Origin: an uncultured Eubacteriales bacterium
Lineage (GTDB): Bacteria > Bacillota > Clostridia > Lachnospirales > Bianqueaceae
Assembly: GCA_900315265.1 (NCBI GenBank)
Contig: OMYN01000003.1
Span: forward strand, 79,019-143,018
DNA length: 64,000 nt
Reading direction: 5' to 3'
This document shows, piece after piece, positions 19,799 through 27,313 of the stretch. Each line of letters opens with the position of its first letter. Position 1 is the stretch's first letter. The position numbers and the translations under genes were made by a program. Below the pieces are notes generated by a model. The model ran no database searches, was not told the DNA's origin, and saw only the letters and a program-made list of their open reading frames with translations.

Positions 19799-20857
19799 TT
19801 ATTGTTCCGATAAGGCGTCGATGATCTTTTTCATGGTCTTGTAATTAGGCATCTGAACGACCTGATCCACCGTCGGCTCCAGACCGATGCCCTGAAAAAC
19901 ATCCAGGTCTTCGCTGACCCCTGCCATACCTGTTCGAAAACCATGCTTTTGCCAGGCGATCTTCTGGATCTCTTCGTCCTCCAGGGCATCGATAGCGGCG
20001 GAGGCCTGCTCGTCCAAAGCGATCATCACGTGTGAAGACCATACTGTGGGAGTCGGATACAGCATGATGATATCGTCTTTGATCTTCTCCCAGGTATCCG
20101 GATGCTGGGCCGTAAATTCCAGCAGCTGACTTTCATAACCGACGGCCAGCGGTTTGGATCCCATTCCCATTTTCAGAAATTCATTGAAGATATCCGCTGA
20201 TGAAGATTCCATATAACCGGACTTTTCGAAAATTTCTTTGATTTCTTCCAGGTACGGCTGGACCGTAGTCTCTGTCGCTACCCCTCCTGTCAGTGTATTG
20301 GCCAAAAGTCCGGCGTACATATTGCCTGAATTTGACTTGGTCGGATCTGTTGAGCTGATCGTTATATTGCCGTACAAGTCCAGACCGATCGATTTCCAGC
20401 TGGTACCGTCTTCTACCATACCGATCAGTCCCTTCAGATCAACAGAGTAAACACCGTCCTTCTGACTGACGATTCCCACTTTTTCCAATGCCCGGGCTAT
20501 TTCTTTATGGGTATAGATCACGATGGGGGTACTGAAAATGATATCGCTTCTTACCGGTTTTCCTACTTCCGATTTATACAGCTCCAGGGCCGTCTGACTG
20601 GAAGGCCACAGATAATCTCTGCCTTCTTTATCGGCTGTGACCATGCCCAAAGAGCCTGCTTTGGAATAATCAAGGGACAGGCCGTATTTTTTTCTGAGGA
20701 CCTTCTGCACATCTTCATCTTCCAGAAATCCGATCTTTTCGCCTCCGACATATCCACTAAGCTCGGTCACGGCTGTACGTGTCTTGAGTACGCTGGCACC
20801 GATCGCAGTCAGGATAACGGCCGCGACAATGATCAGACCCATTAATTTCTTTTTCAC
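19799..20857 (-). CDS. Membrane-anchored extracellular solute-binding-like protein
   Basis: A 352-residue protein with an N-terminal hydrophobic segment (about 5-23) and no lipobox cysteine, so it is probably held by an uncleaved anchor with the rest outside the cell. The body resembles a type 2 periplasmic binding protein. DYLWPSS (81-87) and SNSG (175-178) match DAVWPASS and SNSG in the binding domain of the VWA protein encoded two genes upstream, so the two domains are paralogues. The ligand is unknown and no ABC permease or ATPase is encoded nearby, so it is more likely a sensor or assembly part than an uptake protein. The start is a GTG at 20857 with GGAG about 12 bases upstream; it begins just after the XpaC-like gene. 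Confidence 0.7.
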   Translation of the reverse strand: MKKKLMGLIIVAAVILTAIGASVLKTRTAVTELSGYVGGEKIGFLEDEDVQKVLRKKYGLSLDYSKAGSLGMVTADKEGRDYLWPSSQTALELYKSEVGKPVRSDIIFSTPIVIYTHKEIARALEKVGIVSQKDGVYSVDLKGLIGMVEDGTSWKSIGLDLYGNITISSTDPTKSNSGNMYAGLLANTLTGGVATETTVQPYLEEIKEIFEKSGYMESSSADIFNEFLKMGMGSKPLAVGYESQLLEFTAQHPDTWEKIKDDIIMLYPTPTVWSSHVMIALDEQASAAIDALEDEEIQKIAWQKHGFRTGMAGVSEDLDVFQGIGLEPTVDQVVQMPNYKTMKKIIDALSEQ

Positions 20858-20861
20858 AGAT

Positions 20862-21500
20862 CTATAGGTCTCCTTCCATCTTCATGGTCTCCTGCAGTAC
20901 TTTGATATCCGTCTCGATTTCCATCAGCTCTCCGGCGGTCAAACGCTTCAGCTGCTTATCAAAGGCGGTATCAAGGGCAGCCAAAGCGTCTTCTGTCTGT
21001 GCAGCTACCCGGCCTGCCTGTCCCGAATGCTGCAGATCGATATATTTCCGGACCAGCTTCTCCGCCATATCCAGGTAATAGTCTGCGAAGCGGTGGGCGT
21101 CTGAGATCTTTTCCGGATGGGCCTTCAGATAGTCCAGGATCTCTCCTCCCGTAAGGATCAGGCCCTCCACGTTTTTATGAGCTTTCTCTGACTCAATGGC
21201 CGGCAGATTCTTTTTCAAAGACTTAAGGTCGGCCTTTGCTTCTTCCATCAGGACCAGCGAATTTTCTCCCCCTTTAAGGGCTTCCACCTTGACACGGCCG
21301 ATCCTGGGAGACGGTTTCAGCAAAAATGTTAAGCCGATGTAAAGGGCAGCTGCCAAAAGACCGCTGATCCATCCTTCCAGGGACAGTCCCCTAAAAAGGA
21401 AAAAGAAAAATGCGATCGAGATAATCACGGACAGGGCGTATGTCAGAAATTCTTTTGCCTTATTCACCTTGATCAGTTCCTTCTGTGTGAAATAGTCCAA
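20862..21500 (-). CDS. XpaC-like membrane protein
   Basis: This 212-residue protein has two membrane helices (about 18-38 and 44-61) followed by a helical cytoplasmic region of about 150 residues. That layout fits XpaC, annotated as a 5-bromo-4-chloroindolyl phosphate hydrolysis protein although its true activity is unknown. Its place next to a TelA-family gene supports the call, as xpaC and yaaN are neighbours in Bacillus. The longest frame begins at a TTG (21500) with a stop codon directly before it and no clear ribosome-binding site. A GTG eleven codons later (21467), with AAGGAA 9 bases upstream, is a good alternative and would keep both helices. The assignment rests on topology, size and context as well as sequence. 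Confidence 0.65.
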   Translation of the reverse strand: MDYFTQKELIKVNKAKEFLTYALSVIISIAFFFFLFRGLSLEGWISGLLAAALYIGLTFLLKPSPRIGRVKVEALKGGENSLVLMEEAKADLKSLKKNLPAIESEKAHKNVEGLILTGGEILDYLKAHPEKISDAHRFADYYLDMAEKLVRKYIDLQHSGQAGRVAAQTEDALAALDTAFDKQLKRLTAGELMEIETDIKVLQETMKMEGDL

Positions 21501-21528
21501 TCAGCTTTAGATACGGACTTTGCTGCAA

Positions 21529-23163
21529 TCAGTTATAACCTCTGACCTGACGGAAGGCACCTGTAAGGTCGTTTCGCCCGTCAAAGACACGGGCATTGGT
21601 CAGTTCAGCCAACTGGTCGAGCTGTTTAGGGTCTGCATCGCCGTACATGATGGAAAAAACAGGGACCGTATCGCGATCCGCCCGGTACGTTTCTGAAAAA
21701 TCTCTAAAGCCGTTTTGAGAAGCGCCGTCCGTCATCACAATGACAGCCGGTGTGTACTGAGATAAATCATAGCTGCTCATCTGTTTGATGCCCTCTGTAA
21801 TAGCGGCATACATGTCGGTCCCCCCGTTGGTCTCCAAGTTATCGATCTTATCGTATAAAGCCTCCAGGTCCGCTCCGTTTCCTTCCGCCTTCCAGACGTC
21901 CATTACATCGCTGCTGAAAGGGATCACGATCGTAACGTCCCTCTCAGATGCCTGCAGGAAGTTTTCCCGGGCAATTTTCTGGATCAGCAGCTGCTGCATG
22001 GCTGCTTTCAGCTGCTGGCTGCCCTCCCCGTACATACTGCCGGAAAAGTCCAGGCAGTAAACGGAAAGAGAAGGTTTTCTCAGTTCCGACTGATAAAGGT
22101 TCAGCGCTTCGGTCACGACGCCGGTATCCGGCATCTTGATGCTGGAAAGCACTTTATCCGGCTGAAGGCCCCAGTCTGAACGGAAAACGTCCTTGTTATC
22201 TTCATTGATCCCTACATAAGCACTGCGCCGTCCGGTCTTCTGGATCTGATCCTGAGCGTCATCGGATAAAAGATACTGCTGAAAATCCAAAAAGATCTTC
22301 TCTTCTTTATCATTTCCCCGGTCGACATAGGCAAGAGGAGAATCCACCACTGCCAGGCCGTCCGTAGGATAAACGACATACAGCGGCTCTTTTCCCTCTT
22401 TTTCCAGTTCCTTATTGGCCGCGATCATCAGACACTCGTAATTGACCATGGCGTCGTAATCACCTGCCACGAACATATCTTTAAGCCAGTCTGAACTGCC
22501 GGATGAACGGTCGATGCCGGATAGAAGGTCGGTCAGTTTCTGACGGACTTCTTCGTTTTCCAGGTCTTTTTGACTGATCACGTCCGGGCTCCCCGCTAAG
22601 GCGCTGATAAAGCCAAGATAAGCGCTGGCCCCGGAGTTGGACTGGGTCGCGCTGGTCATGCAGAAAGTCAGCTTGCCTGCCATGATCGCATCGAGAATGT
22701 CCGAGATCGAAACATCTTTGCCGACAAATCCAAGGTCCTTAGCCAGTGATTTACGGATGCCGAAAACGACCGGATTAATAGATATGGATTCGGCATGCTT
22801 GATCCGATGCATGGTATCGCCGGCATTCATCCAGATGCTGCTGGCAGGCCACACCGCGTCATAATCAAAGTCCTCCTGCTGAAGGGCCCTCATAATGTCC
22901 AGCGACCCTTTATAAGTCATGACGATGGTAAGGCCGTGCTTATCGGCATATTTTTCCAAGATCGATTCCAATTCTTTATTTTCAGAGCCGGACAGGATCC
23001 TCAGCGTCCTGCTGCCGCTGCCGAGAGTGCTGGTATTTGGGTCACTTTTTGATTCTTTATTCTGGATCCCGCATCCGCTGAGAGATAAACTTCCGATCAC
23101 CAGGACCATGACCAGAAAAACAGCAATCAGCCGTCCGGATCTTTTTTCTGCCTTTTTTATCAT
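21529..23163 (-). CDS. VWA-domain lipoprotein with N-terminal solute-binding domain
   Basis: The 544-residue product has a lipoprotein signal peptide with lipobox LSGC and lipidated Cys31. A type 2 solute-binding domain follows (about 50-345, DAVWPASS at 102-109, SNSG at 175-178). A von Willebrand factor A domain (about 365-540) has a complete metal-ion-dependent adhesion site: D372-F-S374-G-S376, T449 and D479. It should therefore bind a divalent cation and a protein partner outside the membrane. Fusions of a substrate-binding domain to VWA occur in Firmicutes, but no function is established. It is the first gene of a cluster with XpaC-like, solute-binding and TelA-like proteins, between the pnp terminator and a terminator at 18571. 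The ATG at 23163 follows GGGGGGGA. Confidence 0.8.
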   Translation of the reverse strand: MIKKAEKRSGRLIAVFLVMVLVIGSLSLSGCGIQNKESKSDPNTSTLGSGSRTLRILSGSENKELESILEKYADKHGLTIVMTYKGSLDIMRALQQEDFDYDAVWPASSIWMNAGDTMHRIKHAESISINPVVFGIRKSLAKDLGFVGKDVSISDILDAIMAGKLTFCMTSATQSNSGASAYLGFISALAGSPDVISQKDLENEEVRQKLTDLLSGIDRSSGSSDWLKDMFVAGDYDAMVNYECLMIAANKELEKEGKEPLYVVYPTDGLAVVDSPLAYVDRGNDKEEKIFLDFQQYLLSDDAQDQIQKTGRRSAYVGINEDNKDVFRSDWGLQPDKVLSSIKMPDTGVVTEALNLYQSELRKPSLSVYCLDFSGSMYGEGSQQLKAAMQQLLIQKIARENFLQASERDVTIVIPFSSDVMDVWKAEGNGADLEALYDKIDNLETNGGTDMYAAITEGIKQMSSYDLSQYTPAVIVMTDGASQNGFRDFSETYRADRDTVPVFSIMYGDADPKQLDQLAELTNARVFDGRNDLTGAFRQVRGYN

Positions 23164-23261
23164 GCAATCCCCCCCTTGGCAGATAGTTAAATCAATATTG
23201 ATACGAAATCATGATACCGTACCATATTCAAATCAGTGTCAGGGGCATGTAAATTCAGCGT

Positions 23262-23296
23262 AAAAAAAGCAGGCGGCTATTCTGCCACCTGCTTTT
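23262..23296 (-). terminator. Terminator after pnp
   Basis: On the minus strand AGCAGGTGGC and GCCGCCTGCT pair around a 6-base loop, followed by seven T. It lies 32 bp after the pnp stop and separates it from the VWA cluster. Confidence 0.9.
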
Positions 23297-23327
23297 ATCA
23301 TTGTTTATTAACTTGTCTTACAGCCGA

Positions 23328-25544
23328 TCATTCATCATCGCCGCGGTCATTGCGTTCCATACGATAGCTGTGATGAGGAGCGCTGCTGCGGCGGTCGCGG
23401 CTGAAACCGCCCTGGCGCTTTTCTCCGCCTTCCGGAGGAGGAAGAAGAGCCTTGCGGGAAACTTTTACCTTACCCTTGTCGTCGATGCCGATGACTTTGA
23501 CCATGACCTCATCGCCAAGATGCAGAACATCCTCAACATTCTTGATATACTCGTAAGAGATCTCGGTCACGTGCAAAAGAGCGTCTTTGCCCGGCAGGAG
23601 CTGGACAAAGGCTCCGTACTTTTCAAGACGTACTACCTTAGCGTTATAGATCTCGCCTACTTCGATCTCCTTGGCGATGGACTCAATGGTCTTGATCGCT
23701 TTGTTGATCATTTCTTCATCGGTACCGAGAACATATACGCTGCCGTCCTCTTCGATATCGATCTGAACGCCGGTATCTTCGATGATCTTATTGATGGTCT
23801 TACCCTTAGGACCTACCACCTCACCGATCTTGGAAACGGAGATCTTAGTGGAGAAGATCTTAGGAGCATAAGGAGACAGATGCTCACGGGGAGCGGAAAT
23901 AGCCTTGGCCATAACTTCGTCAAGGATATAGTCACGGGCTTCATGAGTGCGGCGGATAGCGCCTTCGATCACGGCCCGGGTCAGTCCGTGGACTTTGATA
24001 TCCATCTGGATAGCGGTTATGCCCTTATGAGTACCGGCAACCTTGAAATCCATATCTCCGAAGAAGTCCTCAAGTCCCTGGATATCCGTCAGCAGGACGA
24101 AGTCATCATCGGTATCCCCGGTGATCAAACCGCAGGAAATACCGGCTACCGGAGCCTTGATCGGGACACCGGCTGCCATCAGGGCCATGGAACTTGCGCA
24201 GATGGAAGCCTGAGAAGTAGAACCGTTGGAACTTAATACTTCCGATACAGCACGAATAGCGTAAGGGAACTCTTCCTCGGAAGGAAGTACCGGGACCAGA
24301 GCACGCTCAGCCAGAGCACCGTGACCGATCTCACGGCGTCCGGGCCCGCGGCTGGGTTTGGTCTCACCGGTAGAATAAGACGGCATGTTGTACTGATGGA
24401 TATACCGCTTGGTCTGTTCGTTATCGTCCAAAGAATCCAGGATCTGACGATCCGACAGGGCGCCAAGGGTCACAACGTCCAGGACCTGAGTCTGGCCGCG
24501 GCTGAACAAAGCACTGCCATGTACGCGGGGCAGCAGATCAACCTCGGCATGAAGAGGACGGATCTCGGTCATCTTACGGCCGTCGGGACGTTTGCCGTCG
24601 ACTTTTATCATCTTGCGGACGGTCTTCTTCTGATACTGGTAGACACCTTCGTCGACATAGGGGAGCATGGTCTCCTGCTCTTCTTCCGGCAGGGTCGCAA
24701 TATAAGCTTTCAGATCTTCCGTAACCTTGGCGACACGCTGGTCGCGCACCATTTTGTCGTCTGTGAAAACGACCTCTTCCATCTGCTCAGGCGGGCATAC
24801 CTGCTTTAAAGCATCAAAAACAGCTTCCGGAACGACCTGTTCCTGATAAGACATCTTAGGTTTACCGACAGCCTTTACGATCTCATTGATCCAGGCAACG
24901 ATCTTCTGGTTGGTTTCATGGGCCAGGAAAATAGCCTCGATCATCTTATCGTCCGAAACTTCGTTGGCGCCGGCTTCGATCATAACGACCTTATCAGCGG
25001 TGGACGCTACCGTAAGATCCAGATCGGATACCTTGCGCTGTTCACTGTTGGGGTTGATGATCAGCTGACCGTCGACCAGACCGACAGCGACCGCAGCGAT
25101 GGGGCCGTCAAAGGGAATATCGGAAATCGATACGGCAATGGAAGAACCCAGCATAGCCAGCTTCTCAGGCTGGCAATCCTGGTCGACACTTAAAACGGTG
25201 TTGACGATGGACACGTCATTGCGCATATCTTTGGGGAATAAGGGGCGCATGGGGCGGTCGATGCAGCGGCTGGTCAGCGTCGCATTCTCGCTGGGACGCC
25301 CTTCCCTTTTTAAGAAACTTCCGGGGATCTTTCCCACGGAATACATTTTTTCTTCATAATCAACGCTCAGGGGGAAGAAATCGACTCCCTCTCTGGGCTC
25401 TTTGGAAGCAGTAGCCGTTGATAAAACGGTAGTATCGCCGTAAGTCATCCATACGGCGCCGTTGGCCTGCTCCGCGACTTTGCCGACCTGGGCCGTCAAC
25501 TTATGGCCTGCCAGCTCCATCTCAAAGGTCTGAACCTGTGACAT
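23328..25544 (-). CDS. pnp: Polyribonucleotide nucleotidyltransferase (PNPase)
   Basis: PNPase is a trimeric 3'-5' phosphorolytic exoribonuclease of mRNA decay. At 738 residues it has two RNase PH domains (about 1-230 and 320-550) joined by a helical domain. A KH domain near 560-620 contains GEVVGPKGKTINKIIEDTG, and an S1 domain (about 628-700) contains EKYGAFVQLLPGKDALLHVTE. A short arginine- and histidine-rich tail (RDRRSSAPHHSYRMER) ends the protein. The catalytic region FDFFGDMDFKVAGTHKGITAIQ is intact in form (about 480-500). The start at 25544 has AGGAGG 7 bases upstream. It follows rpsO, the usual order, but a strong terminator lies between, so part of its transcription may be attenuated there. 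Confidence 0.98.
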   Translation of the reverse strand: MSQVQTFEMELAGHKLTAQVGKVAEQANGAVWMTYGDTTVLSTATASKEPREGVDFFPLSVDYEEKMYSVGKIPGSFLKREGRPSENATLTSRCIDRPMRPLFPKDMRNDVSIVNTVLSVDQDCQPEKLAMLGSSIAVSISDIPFDGPIAAVAVGLVDGQLIINPNSEQRKVSDLDLTVASTADKVVMIEAGANEVSDDKMIEAIFLAHETNQKIVAWINEIVKAVGKPKMSYQEQVVPEAVFDALKQVCPPEQMEEVVFTDDKMVRDQRVAKVTEDLKAYIATLPEEEQETMLPYVDEGVYQYQKKTVRKMIKVDGKRPDGRKMTEIRPLHAEVDLLPRVHGSALFSRGQTQVLDVVTLGALSDRQILDSLDDNEQTKRYIHQYNMPSYSTGETKPSRGPGRREIGHGALAERALVPVLPSEEEFPYAIRAVSEVLSSNGSTSQASICASSMALMAAGVPIKAPVAGISCGLITGDTDDDFVLLTDIQGLEDFFGDMDFKVAGTHKGITAIQMDIKVHGLTRAVIEGAIRRTHEARDYILDEVMAKAISAPREHLSPYAPKIFSTKISVSKIGEVVGPKGKTINKIIEDTGVQIDIEEDGSVYVLGTDEEMINKAIKTIESIAKEIEVGEIYNAKVVRLEKYGAFVQLLPGKDALLHVTEISYEYIKNVEDVLHLGDEVMVKVIGIDDKGKVKVSRKALLPPPEGGEKRQGGFSRDRRSSAPHHSYRMERNDRGDDE

Positions 25545-25642
25545 ACAATAATCCTCCTGTGTTCGTTACGTACCTCAGCCTTCGACCGCCGGCGTCACAA
25601 ATGCCTGCGGTCATCCTAAACCATGAAGATATCTTTACACAC

Positions 25643-25681
25643 AAAAAATGCAAATCCGTCCGTTAATGGCGGATCTGCACT
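25643..25681 (-). terminator. Terminator between rpsO and pnp
   Basis: On the minus strand TGCAGATCCGCC folds on GGACGGATTTGCA with a short loop and a run of six T. It lies just after the rpsO stop. As pnp continues in the same direction 100 bp on, it may act as an attenuator. Confidence 0.88.
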
Positions 25682-25695
25682 TTAGCTGTATCCGA

Positions 25696-25959
25696 TTATC
25701 TTCTGATACCAAGTTTGGCGATCAACTGACGATAAGCATCGATGTCTTTGGACATCAGATAGTTCAGAAGACCACGGCGGCGGCCGATCAGCATCAGCAT
25801 ACCGCGGCGGGAATGATGATCCTTCTCATGAGTCTTCAGATGCTCGGTCAGGTGATTGATGCGCTCGGTCAGAAGAGCGATCTGAACCTCGGTCGAACCG
25901 GTATCATGCTCATCCTTGCCAAACTCTTTGATGATTTCTGCTTTTCTTTCTTTGGTCAT
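25696..25959 (-). CDS. rpsO: 30S ribosomal protein S15
   Basis: S15 binds the central domain of 16S rRNA early in small-subunit assembly. The start is set at 25959 ([14 protein letters not shown]) because GGAGGG is 8 bases upstream and the 87-residue product then matches the family; a longer frame back to 26040 has no support. Family residues are visible as [33 protein letters not shown] and RRRGLLNYL. It is the first gene of the rpsO-pnp unit, with a consensus promoter about 90 bp upstream and a long imperfect hairpin in the leader that could be the site of S15 self-regulation. Confidence 0.98.
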   Translation of the reverse strand: MTKERKAEIIKEFGKDEHDTGSTEVQIALLTERINHLTEHLKTHEKDHHSRRGMLMLIGRRRGLLNYLMSKDIDAYRQLIAKLGIRR

Positions 25960-25994
25960 TGTCAGGACCCTCCATAAGATTTTTATCCTCCGGT

Positions 25995-26030
25995 GTCTAA
26001 GTAACGGTCGGAGAAACCAGTCACTGAGAC
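25995..26030 (-). promoter_or_regulatory. Long hairpin in the rpsO leader (possible S15 autoregulation site)
   Basis: The leader strand GTCTCAGTGACTGG can pair with CCGTTACTTAGAC, with a few mismatches, forming a stem of about 12 pairs between promoter and ribosome-binding site. S15 represses its own translation through leader RNA in several bacteria, using different structures. This one is a candidate only. Confidence 0.4.
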
Positions 26031-26048
26031 GCGGAATCACAATTTGAA

Positions 26049-26077
26049 ATTATACTACTCCTGTTTCATCTTATCAA
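26049..26077 (-). promoter_or_regulatory. Promoter of rpsO-pnp
   Basis: TTGATA (26072-26077), 17-base spacer, TATAAT (26049-26054) on the minus strand, close to the sigma-A consensus. It lies in the gap between the dinB stop and rpsO. Confidence 0.85.
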
Positions 26078-26108
26078 GGCAAAATTCAATTTCTGATGAA
26101 TAAAATAT

Positions 26109-27308
26109 TCAATCGTTCAAACCATGCTCCTGTAAAAGAGTTCGGCTCTCCAGCTCTCCTCCCGTCATCACGGCATCTTTCCCGAACCGCTGATACAGGC
26201 CCATCAGGCTCTTGTTAAGGCTTTCCTCCCTGAGACTGCGGTCCGCCTGGCTGATCGTAAGTTGAAATTCCGGCTGTTCGGTCAATGAAGAAGCGCTGAT
26301 CCCCAACAGACGTACCGGACCGGACAAGGGAGACTTTTTCAAAAGCCTGGCAGCTTCCTTATACAGCTGCGAAGCGGACTGGACCGGATTGATCAGGGAA
26401 ACGGCCCTGGTGTGCAGTTTCAGGTTGCTGTATTTGATCTTTAAAGTGATGGTATATGCATATACCTCTCTTTTCTGAAGACCGATGGCCACCTGTCTTG
26501 CCAGCAGTTTCAAAGTACTGTCCATCTCAGCAGGATCCGTCATATCATGCTGATAGGTGACCTCTTTTCCGTATGACTTGGCTTTTCCTTCTCCCAGGCG
26601 CTCCACATGATCCGAAGCTATCCCCCTGGCATGACGGTACAGCTCGCTTCCTGCCTGTCCGAACCGTTTGACCAGACTCTCCTCGGACCAGGCCGAGAGC
26701 TGACCGATCGTATCGATCCGGATCCCGTGCAGTACGGCGGCCCCTTTGGCTCCTACGCCGGGCAGGGCCTTGACCGGCTTATCCTTCATGTATTTTTGAA
26801 AAAACTCCGGATCCGGAATAACGAAAAAACCATCCGGCTTCTTCTCCTCCGAAGCCATTTTTGCGGTCATTTTGTTATAAGAGATACCGATCGAACAGGT
26901 GAGCCCCGTCGTATCCAATACCCTCTTTTTTATCTCATGCCCGATCCGGTCCGCACTCTTGAATAATTTCAAAGAGCCCGTAATGTCCAGGTAGCCTTCG
27001 TCAAGGCCCACATATTCGATCTGGTCCGTATAATCCGTAAGGATCCCGTGAATGCGGTCACTGACCTGGCGGTAACGGTCATACCGTCCGTGGCGGTAGA
27101 TACCCATGGGACAAAGGCGGTAAGCGTCTTTAATGCTCATACCGCTGTGGACCCCGTAAGCCCTGGCTTCATAGGAACAGGTAGCGACGATCCCTCTCTC
27201 TGTGGGAAGGGCTCCTATGATCAGCGGCTTTCCCTTTAAGGAAGGGTCGTCCCGGATCTCAACAGATGCAAAAAAGGCATCCATATCCATATGAAGAATC
27301 GTCCTCAT
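26109..27308 (-). CDS. dinB: DNA polymerase IV (Y family)
   Basis: DinB is a translesion polymerase that copies past damaged bases with low fidelity. The 399-residue protein opens with ILHMDMDAFFASVE, which contains the first catalytic aspartates. The second catalytic motif is GLDEGYLDITG near 100, where most homologues have SIDEAYLD; the D-E pair is kept. Helix-hairpin-helix segments (ALPGVGAKGAAVLHGIRIDTIGQL, shown in part) are near 180. The little-finger domain fills the C-terminal third. It starts 5 bp after the stop of the ParB/BMP-like protein, so it is in that operon and probably shares its promoter, not an SOS promoter of its own. No LexA box is visible. Confidence 0.95.
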   Translation of the reverse strand: MRTILHMDMDAFFASVEIRDDPSLKGKPLIIGALPTERGIVATCSYEARAYGVHSGMSIKDAYRLCPMGIYRHGRYDRYRQVSDRIHGILTDYTDQIEYVGLDEGYLDITGSLKLFKSADRIGHEIKKRVLDTTGLTCSIGISYNKMTAKMASEEKKPDGFFVIPDPEFFQKYMKDKPVKALPGVGAKGAAVLHGIRIDTIGQLSAWSEESLVKRFGQAGSELYRHARGIASDHVERLGEGKAKSYGKEVTYQHDMTDPAEMDSTLKLLARQVAIGLQKREVYAYTITLKIKYSNLKLHTRAVSLINPVQSASQLYKEAARLLKKSPLSGPVRLLGISASSLTEQPEFQLTISQADRSLREESLNKSLMGLYQRFGKDAVMTGGELESRTLLQEHGLND

Positions 27309-27313
27309 GACAG

